DNA from: Gammaproteobacteria bacterium
Lineage (GTDB): Bacteria; Pseudomonadota; Gammaproteobacteria; Arenicellales; JAOTYS01
Reading direction: 5' to 3'
Assembly (NCBI GenBank): GCA_029861795.1
Contig: JAOTYS010000255.1
Coordinates: forward strand, 1 to 6,869
Length of the DNA stretch: 6,869 nt
A program made the translations under genes and the position numbers. The notes beneath the pieces were generated by a model, which was not told where the DNA came from, did no database searches, and saw only the letters and a program-made list of their open reading frames with translations. Below are positions 1-5,777 of the stretch, in pieces; position 1 is the stretch's first letter; each line of letters begins with the position of its first letter.

Positions 1-434
1 ATAGCAACGAATCGCATGATGGTCTTGAACTTTCCGACATAAGAGACTCGCACGCTGGCGCGACTGCCTAGCTCAGCCATCCACTCACGTAGCGCGGATA
101 TTACGATCTCGCGCCCGATGATAATAGCCACCACCACCGCGAATACCGCTCTATGGAACACTGCGCTCAAGATGCGCTCGTCGGTTGCGAGCAACACCAA
201 GGCGGTGGCCACCATCAACTTGTCCGCGACCGGATCCAGAAAGGCGCCAAACGCCGATGATTGATTGAGTCGACGCGCAAGATAACCATCCAACCAATCG
301 GTAATCCCGCCTAAGACGAACAATATGGTGACCAATACATTGCTCCAAGCAAACGGTAGGTAGTACGCCAGCACCAGTACAGGAATCAGAAAGATCCGTA
401 GCAGAGTGAGTACGTTTGGTGTATTCAGAGGCAT
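1..434 (-). CDS. pgsA: CDP-diacylglycerol--glycerol-3-phosphate 3-phosphatidyltransferase (phosphatidylglycerophosphate synthase), 3' end off the window
   Basis: This inner-membrane enzyme transfers a phosphatidyl group from CDP-diacylglycerol to glycerol-3-phosphate, the committed step to phosphatidylglycerol and cardiolipin. Only the first 144 codons are present; the E. coli protein is about 182 residues, so roughly 40 residues lie beyond the left edge. The complete CDP-alcohol phosphotransferase signature is visible: Asp46-x2-Asp49-Gly50-x2-Ala53-Arg54-x8-Gly63-x3-Asp67-x3-Asp71, which supplies the metal and CDP ligands. Hydrophobic stretches at about residues 8-28, 32-45, 73-83 and 93-107 fit a multi-span membrane protein. 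The segment REWMAELGSRASV (about residues 116-128) matches the conserved E. coli region almost exactly. The ATG start at 434 gives an N-terminus (MPLNTPNVLTLLRI) that aligns with E. coli PgsA. It begins 6 bp after the uvrC stop, with a GGATAGG purine stretch inside the end of uvrC as a possible ribosome binding site. It is probably co-transcribed with uvrC. Confidence 0.96.
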   Translation of the reverse strand, partial: MPLNTPNVLTLLRIFLIPVLVLAYYLPFAWSNVLVTILFVLGGITDWLDGYLARRLNQSSAFGAFLDPVADKLMVATALVLLATDERILSAVFHRAVFAVVVAIIIGREIVISALREWMAELGSRASVRVSYVGKFKTIMRFVA

Positions 435-440
435 ATCTTG

Positions 441-2261
441 CTACCTATCCGAGTGAAACGCTGAATAAATCCTTTGCGCCAAGGTCGGGCTAATACCCGG
501 CACTCTCGCCAGATCTTCGACGCCAGCGCGAGCGACTTCCTGTAAACCACCTAAATGTGAGAGTAGCTGCTTACGACGGCGATCACCAATTCCAGCGATA
601 GATTCAAGTCGAGAGGTGACCCGCGACTTACCACGTCGTTGCCGATGTCCGGTGATGGCAAAGCGGTGGGCCTCGTCACGGATCTGCTGAATCAAATGTA
701 GCGCCGGCGAGTCGCTTCTCAGTAAACGGGGCCTGTTTTCTCCCGGCAGGATTAGACGCTCAGCACCCACTTTGCGTGCACGTCCCTTGGCGACACCAAC
801 AATCTGAACACCATCGACTTGTAGCTCGGCCATAACCTCCTGCGCGGCAGACACCTGCCCCTTGCCCCCATCAATGAAAAGCAGATCCGGAATCTTGCCC
901 TCACCTTGTTTCAAACGCTTATAACGACGGGTCAACGCTTGAGCAATCGCAGCGTAATCGTCTCCCGGTGTCACCGCCTTGATATTGAACCTACGATAGT
1001 CCGACTTTACCGGACCACTTGAATTGAACACTACGCAAGACGCCACGGTGGCTTCGCCTGCAGTGTGACTAATGTCAAAACACTCGATCCGCTCCAGTGT
1101 ATCGTCCAAGCCCAACTCTTGCTGCAGCGATTCCATCCTTTGATTCATGCTGGCGCGGCCAGCCAAATTCCGACGAAGCATCTCTTCGGAATTGGCAACC
1201 GCCATCTCTAACCAGCGCGCCCGGTGGCCTCGTAGCCGGCTTTTGATCTTCACGCGCCGACCACATTGCTCAGCAAAAGCGCGCTCCAACACCGCAACGT
1301 CCGCGACGTTATAATTGATCAATATCTCGGGTGGAATCGCCTTTCCCAAGTAGTACTGCGGTAGAAAAGCGTTCACTATTGTGCTTGGCGTAGCCTCCAG
1401 CGTTACTTCCGGGAAAAAACTCTTACTGCCAAGGTTTCTGCCGTCCCGAATGAAGACCACGTCGATACACGCCCCTGCGTCTTCAAGGCACAGTGCAACC
1501 ACATCCGCGTCCCCGCCCTGCCCTGCGACATATTGATGTTCCTGAATGCGTTGTAATGCGCCGATGCGATCTCGATAACGCGCGGCGCCCTCATAATCAA
1601 GCTCCGCTGCGGCAGCCTCCATCTTCTGCATTAATACTTCGGACAATCGCTGACTTTTGCCCTCTAGGAACAGGGCAACCTGATTAACGTCCTCCAGGTA
1701 AGTTTCAGAATCCACTAGCCCCACGCACGGCGCCGTACAACGTTTGATCTGATACTGTAGGCAGGGTCGTGAGCGGTTGCGAAAGAAAGAGTCCTCGCAC
1801 TGGCGCACCGGAAAAATCTTTTGCAATTGAGACAATGTCTGACGTACTGCGCCAGCATTGGGGAACGGTCCAAAGTAGCGACCTGGTTCAGAGCGACTGC
1901 CCCGATAAAAACTCAGACGAGGAAATGGATGATTATCTGCCAGGCGTATGAATGGATAGCTTTTGTCATCGCGCAGCACAATGTTATATCGAGGGCGGTG
2001 CTGCTTGATGAGGTTGTTTTCCAACAATAACGCTTCGCTCTCAGTGTGGGTCACTGTTAGTTGCAAGTCAGCCACACGACTCATCATTGCCTGAGTCTTG
2101 GGCGGTAGACCCGAAGAACGAAAATAGCTGGAGACCCGCTTCCTTAGATTGCGAGCCTTACCGACATACAACACGGCTCCGGATTCATCCAACATTTGAT
2201 ATACCCCTGGCGCGTTGGGCAACCCGGCAGGGGCAAGGCGATCTTGGGTGATGGTATTCAT
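441..2261 (-). CDS. uvrC: UvrABC system protein C, excinuclease subunit
   Basis: UvrC makes both incisions beside a bulky DNA lesion after UvrA and UvrB have located it. From the ATG at 2261 the protein is 606 residues (E. coli 610). Domains in order: a GIY-YIG nuclease for the 3' incision (GVY at 19-21 and YVG at 32-34, about residues 15-95); a cysteine region with Cys155, Cys167, Cys175 and Cys179, spaced exactly like the Fe-S ligands reported for E. coli UvrC; a UVR helical hairpin for UvrB contact at about 203-238; an RNase H-like nuclease for the 5' incision with Asp396 (CFDISH), Asp434/435 (PGDDYAA), Asp464 (DGGKGQ) and His532; and two C-terminal helix-hairpin-helix motifs at about 551-602. 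A GTG at 2282, sharing one base with the TAG of the upstream glycosylase, would add 7 residues. I prefer the ATG because it puts PGVY at residues 18-21, as in E. coli. Neither start has a strong Shine-Dalgarno sequence, so coupling to the upstream gene is likely. Confidence 0.97.
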   Translation of the reverse strand: MNTITQDRLAPAGLPNAPGVYQMLDESGAVLYVGKARNLRKRVSSYFRSSGLPPKTQAMMSRVADLQLTVTHTESEALLLENNLIKQHRPRYNIVLRDDKSYPFIRLADNHPFPRLSFYRGSRSEPGRYFGPFPNAGAVRQTLSQLQKIFPVRQCEDSFFRNRSRPCLQYQIKRCTAPCVGLVDSETYLEDVNQVALFLEGKSQRLSEVLMQKMEAAAAELDYEGAARYRDRIGALQRIQEHQYVAGQGGDADVVALCLEDAGACIDVVFIRDGRNLGSKSFFPEVTLEATPSTIVNAFLPQYYLGKAIPPEILINYNVADVAVLERAFAEQCGRRVKIKSRLRGHRARWLEMAVANSEEMLRRNLAGRASMNQRMESLQQELGLDDTLERIECFDISHTAGEATVASCVVFNSSGPVKSDYRRFNIKAVTPGDDYAAIAQALTRRYKRLKQGEGKIPDLLFIDGGKGQVSAAQEVMAELQVDGVQIVGVAKGRARKVGAERLILPGENRPRLLRSDSPALHLIQQIRDEAHRFAITGHRQRRGKSRVTSRLESIAGIGDRRRKQLLSHLGGLQEVARAGVEDLARVPGISPTLAQRIYSAFHSDR

Positions 2262-2281
2262 CGTGGCGGGGGGACTTTGCA

Positions 2282-2950
2282 CTACCCTAACAATTTCTTG
2301 GCAGTCGCAAACACAGCTTGAAACATTTGGGTGGTCAATCGACCTGTTTGGGTGTTGTACCGGCTGCAGTGATAGCTGTCCACCAGGTGACGTTTGCCCG
2401 GCAGGGCATGAATTTCCCCATGAGCGAAGGGGTAATCGGCGAGCCGCAGCTCAAGTGCCCGGACTATTGCCCGGTGCGCCACTGTCCCCAGTGCAAGGAC
2501 TACCCCACCCGCTGCAACAGCCTTAAGCTCCGCTGCAAGGTAATGGTTACAACTGCGGACCTCCGCACCAATAGGCTTGTTCTCAGGCGGCAAACACTTC
2601 ACCGCGTTAGTCAATCGACAGTTCAACAACCGCAAACCATCCGTTACCGACACCGACTCGGCTGCATCCGCGAATCCGTAACGATATAGGGTCTGGTACA
2701 ACAAGATCCCGGCATGATCCCCGGTAAACGGTCTGCCAGACGCATTGGCACCATGTTTCCCCGGGGCAAGCCCGACCACCAAAAGCTTAGCTTTCAAATC
2801 CCCAAAAGGCGGGACGGGAGCGCAATGGTAATAGGGATACTCTTGGTGAGTTTGCCTTAAATGGCGCACCAAACGCGTGCAGTCACTGCAATCGGATACA
2901 TACCAAGCCTTGGGAATTCTGGCAGATATGGAACGCTTCGACGTTGTCAT
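2282..2950 (-). CDS. Family 5 (UDGb-type) uracil-DNA glycosylase with a 4Fe-4S cluster
   Basis: The protein (222 residues) is predicted to remove uracil, and probably other deaminated bases, from DNA and so to start base excision repair. Numbering from the ATG at 2950, the visible signs are: a Cys21-x2-Cys24 pair near the N-terminus; motif 1 GLAPGKHGAN (60-69) followed by SGRPFTGD (71-78); a second cysteine pair, Cys119 and Cys134, bracketing LPPENKP; and the C-terminal motif with His194 in SYHCSRYNTQTGRLT (192-206). Four cysteines in this pattern are the 4Fe-4S ligands of UDG families 4 and 5. Motif 1 lacking the Asp/Asn of families 1 and 2, together with the SYHxSRxNTxTGRL signature, points to family 5. 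A TTG directly upstream (2953) is in frame, but the ATG is the better start. No clear Shine-Dalgarno sequence precedes it. It is the first gene of a probable udg-uvrC-pgsA operon, and its stop touches or lies 20 bp before the uvrC start. The family is clear; substrate range is inferred. Confidence 0.9.
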   Translation of the reverse strand: MTTSKRSISARIPKAWYVSDCSDCTRLVRHLRQTHQEYPYYHCAPVPPFGDLKAKLLVVGLAPGKHGANASGRPFTGDHAGILLYQTLYRYGFADAAESVSVTDGLRLLNCRLTNAVKCLPPENKPIGAEVRSCNHYLAAELKAVAAGGVVLALGTVAHRAIVRALELRLADYPFAHGEIHALPGKRHLVDSYHCSRYNTQTGRLTTQMFQAVFATAKKLLG

Positions 2951-2956
2951 CAATCT

Positions 2957-2984
2957 AATATATTAAATTACATAAGCCTTACAA
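2957..2984 (-). promoter_or_regulatory. Candidate promoter for the udg-uvrC-pgsA operon
   Basis: Read on the minus strand, TTGTAA (2984-2979; 4/6 to the -35 consensus) is followed by a 16-bp spacer and TATATT (2962-2957; 5/6 to the -10 consensus). It sits in a markedly AT-rich stretch (about 2951-3010) that contrasts with the GC-richer flanks. A start about 7 nt downstream would fall on or next to the glycosylase ATG at 2950, giving a nearly leaderless message and agreeing with the lack of a Shine-Dalgarno sequence. This is a by-eye match only; in such AT-rich DNA other -10-like hexamers exist. Confidence 0.35.
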
Positions 2985-3121
2985 ATATTTATTTATAAAC
3001 GATATTATTCGAATTACCAAGAACTACATCACCGGAGAATCCCACCCGCGAGCGTAACTCTCTGTCTTTTGTTGGGCGGCGTGCCAGTCCAGCGGAGCGG
3101 ACTCATCACTAATCCACAGGC

Positions 3122-3130
3122 TGTTACAAT
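3122..3130 (+). promoter_or_regulatory. Candidate extended -10 promoter element for efp
   Basis: TGTTACAAT reads as an extended -10 element: TGn followed by TACAAT (5/6 to TATAAT). It lies 39 bp before the efp ATG. No good -35 hexamer is seen 16-18 bp upstream, which is tolerated when a TGn extension is present. The inferred start near 3137 would leave a leader of about 30 nt carrying the AGAGAG purine stretch (3154-3159), a weak ribosome binding site 10 bp before the ATG at 3170. Confidence 0.4.
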
Positions 3131-3169
3131 CGCCCATCTTATCGGTTCGCGACAGAGAGTCATACTGCG

Positions 3170-3733
3170 ATGAAGATTTCGGCGTCGGAAGTCAGAGTAG
3201 GAAACCTAATTGAGTACCAAAACAAGCTCTGGCGAGTGCTAAAAAAGAATCATGTCAAACCCGGCAAAGGCGGTGCGTTTGTACAGCTCGAGATGAAGGA
3301 GCTCTCAGCGGGCACAAAATTGAATGAGCGGTTTCGTTCTGAGGATAAGATTGAGAAGGCGCACGTTGAACCGCGTAAGATGCAATATCTCTATGCCGAC
3401 GGAGATCAGCTGATATTCATGGATAACGAGACTTATGAGCAGATCAGCTTATCGGCAGATGACTTTACCGAGCAGGTGAGCTATCTCCTTCCTAACACCG
3501 AAGTGCAGTTCAATTTTCATAATGAGGAGCCCATTGGGATGGAGCTACCCGCCAATGTGGTCCTGGAAGTCGTGGACACGGAAGGTGTGGTAAAGGGTCA
3601 GACCGCATCTGGCTCGGGGAAACCGGCGGAGTTAGAAACCGGTCTACGGGTCACCGTGCCCACGTTTGTGACCGTGGGAGACAAAATCAAGGTAAACACC
3701 GAAACGGGTGAATATGTGGAACGTGCCGAGTAG
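3170..3733 (+). CDS. efp: Translation elongation factor P
   Basis: EF-P binds between the ribosomal P and E sites and relieves stalling at consecutive prolines. At 187 residues it has the usual length (E. coli 188). Three beta-barrel domains can be assigned: a KOW-like domain at about 1-63, an OB domain at about 65-127 and a second OB domain at about 130-187. The last contains the EF-P signature region (KPAELETGLRVTVPTFVTVG, 151-170) and ends GEYVERAE. The tip loop VKPGKGG (29-35) carries Lys33, equivalent to E. coli Lys34, the residue beta-lysylated by EpmA; no modification enzyme is in the window. The opening (MKISASEVRVGNLIE), TKLNERFRS and VVKGQTASG resemble the alphaproteobacterial EF-P type more than the E. 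coli type, as far as I recall those sequences. It is the only plus-strand gene here, diverging from the glycosylase gene and converging on the helicase gene 28 bp downstream. Confidence 0.97.
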   Translation: MKISASEVRVGNLIEYQNKLWRVLKKNHVKPGKGGAFVQLEMKELSAGTKLNERFRSEDKIEKAHVEPRKMQYLYADGDQLIFMDNETYEQISLSADDFTEQVSYLLPNTEVQFNFHNEEPIGMELPANVVLEVVDTEGVVKGQTASGSGKPAELETGLRVTVPTFVTVGDKIKVNTETGEYVERAE

Positions 3734-3761
3734 GAAAAAAGGTCAGTTTATCCTGCATAAA

Positions 3762-5486
3762 TCAACGCTTGGCGCGACGATGATGCTTGTGTTTTCGCGG
3801 TGGTGACGATGGTTGGGGTTCACGCGTTACAGCCGATTGCTTCGATTTTCTCACCGGCGCGCGCGGCCGGCAACGATCGCATTTGCCACACTTTGGCGGA
3901 TCCGTCTCACCGAACCAGCGCCGAATGAAAACACTGCGGCATTCGCGGGTATCAGCATAGTCGGCGATCGCGTTGAGTCGCCGCGTGTCCTCGTGTTGCG
4001 CGGTGGCAAAGCGACGCGTCAACTCCTCCAAAGCCACCATAAGGGTCTTTGTGTCAACCACAACGCTTAACTTGCGATCAGCGTCTCGCACGATTAGACC
4101 GGCCTCTTCGAGCTGATTGCAGAGCGCCCGACAAGCGGTCAATGGCACCTGCGCTGACAACGCCAAATCCTTTGCGGCGACCGCACGGTCCGCTTCTCCC
4201 CATGCCGCAAGAGCATCGCCTAAGCTCCGCAGCTGGCCGAGGTTAGCCTGTCCTTGAGCGTTGAGTCGTTTCTGAATGTCGAGATCAGCGGGATCGAAAA
4301 GTAGGATGCAATGCGCGGGTCGACCATCGCGCCCGGCCCGTCCCGCTTCTTGAACATATTGTTCGACCGATCCAGGTACCTGAAAGTGCAAGATGTAACG
4401 GATGTCCCTTTTGTCGATGCCCATGCCGAAAGCGCTGGTCGCGACCATCACCATTCGCGGACCACGTCGCGTATAGCTCTTCTGCGCGCGCGTACGCTCC
4501 GTTTTGGTCAGCTTGCCGTGGTAGCGAACCGCTGGAATACGTGCGCGGCGCAAGGCAGCGTAGACTTCGTCTACAGCCTTAGTGGTCGCACAATAAACGA
4601 TCCCGGGACGTCGCTGTCGTCGTATGAGTCTTCCCGCTGCAGAAAGTTTGAGATTGCCCGGCGTATTTTGCACAGACAATCGCAAGTTATCGCGATGCGG
4701 CGGCACCGACACGGTTGCCGGCCGCACCATTTGCAAACGCTCGATAATGTCGCTTTGTACCCGGGGTGTCGCGGTTGCAGTGAGTGCCAGCACCGTTGGA
4801 TTACCAAGCGCGGCGCGCTCGACACCAACGCGTAGATAAGCAGGCCGAAAATCGTGCCCCCATTCCGAAATGCAGTGTGCTTCGTCGACGCACAGAAGCG
4901 CTGGGTGTTTTTTCTTCAGCACCGCACGGAGATCTTCTGCTGCCAGAGTCTCAGGGGTGGTGAGGATCACCAACTGACCACCACGCTGAACCCTGGCCAA
5001 TGCTTCACTGCGTGCGCGGCGGCCAAGCGTACTGTCTAGGCGCACCACAGGCACCGCGTGACGAGTTAGTGCCAGCTCCTGATCACGCATGAGCGCTATC
5101 AATGGGAACAACGTGATTACGGGTCGATCAGCAAGCACGGCAAGCACCTGGTAAATGAGCGACTTGCCGTAACCGGTCGGCAACACCACCAATGAGTCAC
5201 GCCCTTTGAGCAGCGATCGCAGCGCCGTCACCTGTTCCGGATAAAGCGGATCGATATTGAAGTGTTTACGCGCTGCGTGGCGACAGTTGCGGATAGTCAG
5301 TCCCTCAAACGCAGGGCCTTTCTTGGCCGACCGCTTCGGCATGCACGTTTTTGTTTTCTGGACTGCCTTCTTGCCGGAAGCCGCACGCATTGAACGAACT
5401 GATCCCTTGGTGGATGTACGTTTGTCAGCGGCGGATTTCAGGCTAGCCTGCCGCTTAGTAGCTTTTTTCTTGCGCGCCACTGCCAT
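3762..5486 (-). CDS. RecQ-family ATP-dependent DNA helicase with basic tails and a displaced zinc motif
   Basis: This is predicted to be a 3'-5' superfamily 2 DNA helicase acting in recombination or replication repair; 574 residues. Visible motifs: Gln85 (motif 0), Walker A TGYGKS at 104-109, DEAH at 201-204 followed by the RecQ aromatic loop (CISEWGHDFRPAY, 205-217), LTATAT at 235-240, GIVYCATT at 295-302, ATSAFGMGID at 349-358 and the motif VI arginine patch QEAGRAGRDG at 379-388. After the two RecA-like domains comes a helix-turn-helix or winged-helix-like stretch (about 416-478). Only then comes the zinc motif Cys516-x16-Cys533-x2-Cys536-x2-Cys539. In canonical RecQ the zinc motif precedes the winged helix, and an HRDC domain follows; I see no HRDC here. 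Residues 1-60 are rich in Lys, Ala and Ser, and residues 540-574 are strongly basic, so both ends are probably disordered DNA-binding tails. The ATG at 5486 lacks a clear Shine-Dalgarno sequence. I withhold recQ as a symbol because this is probably a RecQ-like paralogue or subfamily. Confidence 0.92.
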   Translation of the reverse strand: MAVARKKKATKRQASLKSAADKRTSTKGSVRSMRAASGKKAVQKTKTCMPKRSAKKGPAFEGLTIRNCRHAARKHFNIDPLYPEQVTALRSLLKGRDSLVVLPTGYGKSLIYQVLAVLADRPVITLFPLIALMRDQELALTRHAVPVVRLDSTLGRRARSEALARVQRGGQLVILTTPETLAAEDLRAVLKKKHPALLCVDEAHCISEWGHDFRPAYLRVGVERAALGNPTVLALTATATPRVQSDIIERLQMVRPATVSVPPHRDNLRLSVQNTPGNLKLSAAGRLIRRQRRPGIVYCATTKAVDEVYAALRRARIPAVRYHGKLTKTERTRAQKSYTRRGPRMVMVATSAFGMGIDKRDIRYILHFQVPGSVEQYVQEAGRAGRDGRPAHCILLFDPADLDIQKRLNAQGQANLGQLRSLGDALAAWGEADRAVAAKDLALSAQVPLTACRALCNQLEEAGLIVRDADRKLSVVVDTKTLMVALEELTRRFATAQHEDTRRLNAIADYADTRECRSVFIRRWFGETDPPKCGKCDRCRPRAPVRKSKQSAVTREPQPSSPPRKHKHHRRAKR

Positions 5487-5641
5487 ATCAAATGGCCACT
5501 ATGTGTGAATAACGCAAACTATGCTCCTAACTAAAACGCATCGTGGCTGTAGAGTCAGTCGATGCTCTGGGTAGAGCCCTTAACGATGTGTGCTAGGTGT
5601 GCTTATAGAGAAGCGAAACTTCTGGACGAGCCTTCCATCAA

Positions 5642-5673
5642 CCGCTAGTGGTTTCCCTGTTTTGCCGCTAGCG
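5642..5673. repeat. Pair of CCGCTAG direct repeats, each within a palindrome
   Basis: CCGCTAG occurs at 5642-5648 and again at 5665-5671, start points 23 bp apart. The first copy sits in the imperfect palindrome ACCGCTAGTGGT (5641-5652, one mismatched pair) and the second in the perfect palindrome CGCTAGCG (5666-5673). A pair of dyad sites about two helical turns apart is compatible with a dimeric regulator's operator between nagZ and the helicase gene. It could equally be chance, and no regulator is known. Confidence 0.3.
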
Positions 5674-5759
5674 TACTGTTTGAGATATCCGCGTTCAGGC
5701 TGAGCACCGAACACTCAGAGTCAATATTACCGCTTCGTCTGAAACTATCTGTAAGAACA

Positions 5760-5769
5760 AGTTCGAACT
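5760..5769. repeat. Perfect 10-bp palindrome just past the nagZ stop
   Basis: AGTTCGAACT is self-complementary and starts 9 bp past the nagZ stop codon in the direction of transcription. As a dyad without a loop it cannot form a terminator hairpin, and it has no T-run. It could be a protein-binding site or chance. Confidence 0.25.
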
Positions 5770-5777
5770 GCGATAAC

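Larger units (their letters stand above)
5487..5777. other. 291-bp intergenic region with small palindromes and no recognisable gene
   Basis: This lies between the end of nagZ and the start of the helicase gene, both on the minus strand, so any helicase promoter should be here. Three small inverted repeats can be seen: 5564-5577 (GCTCT/AGAGC, 4-nt loop), 5609-5623 (AGAAG/CTTCT, 5-nt loop) and 5700-5718 (CTGAG/CTCAG, 9-nt loop). None is followed by a T-run on either strand, so I do not call a Rho-independent terminator. I found no convincing -35/-10 pair before the helicase ATG, and no tRNA-like fold. Confidence 0.5.

Noticed and set aside
2215..2689. Two plus-strand open frames (103 and 123 codons) opposite the uracil-DNA glycosylase gene, one with many cysteines
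   Set aside because: The cysteine-rich look mirrors codons of the minus-strand gene, whose Fe-S and active-site motifs are fully conserved; no independent support.
3086..3103. The inverted repeat AGTCC-AGCGGAGC-GGACT upstream of efp, considered as an operator or attenuator
   Set aside because: It is a 5-bp stem with an 8-nt loop, upstream of the inferred transcription start, with no second copy; indistinguishable from chance.
3734..3761. The 28-bp gap between the convergent efp and helicase genes, considered as a bidirectional terminator
   Set aside because: There is an A-run but no inverted repeat able to form a hairpin.
4311..4835. A 174-codon plus-strand open frame inside the helicase gene
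   Set aside because: It is antisense to a region with intact helicase motifs, its translation shows no domain or family pattern, and no ribosome binding site is evident; it is a shadow of GC-rich coding sequence.
5564..5718. Three short hairpins considered as Rho-independent terminators for nagZ
   Set aside because: Stems are only 5 bp and none is followed by a T-run on either strand.
5755..5768. GTTC repeats on the minus strand, considered as an alphaproteobacterial-type LexA site (GTTC-N7-GTTC)
   Set aside because: The spacing is 6 rather than 7, and the site lies just past the nagZ stop, about 270 bp from the helicase start, not in a promoter position.
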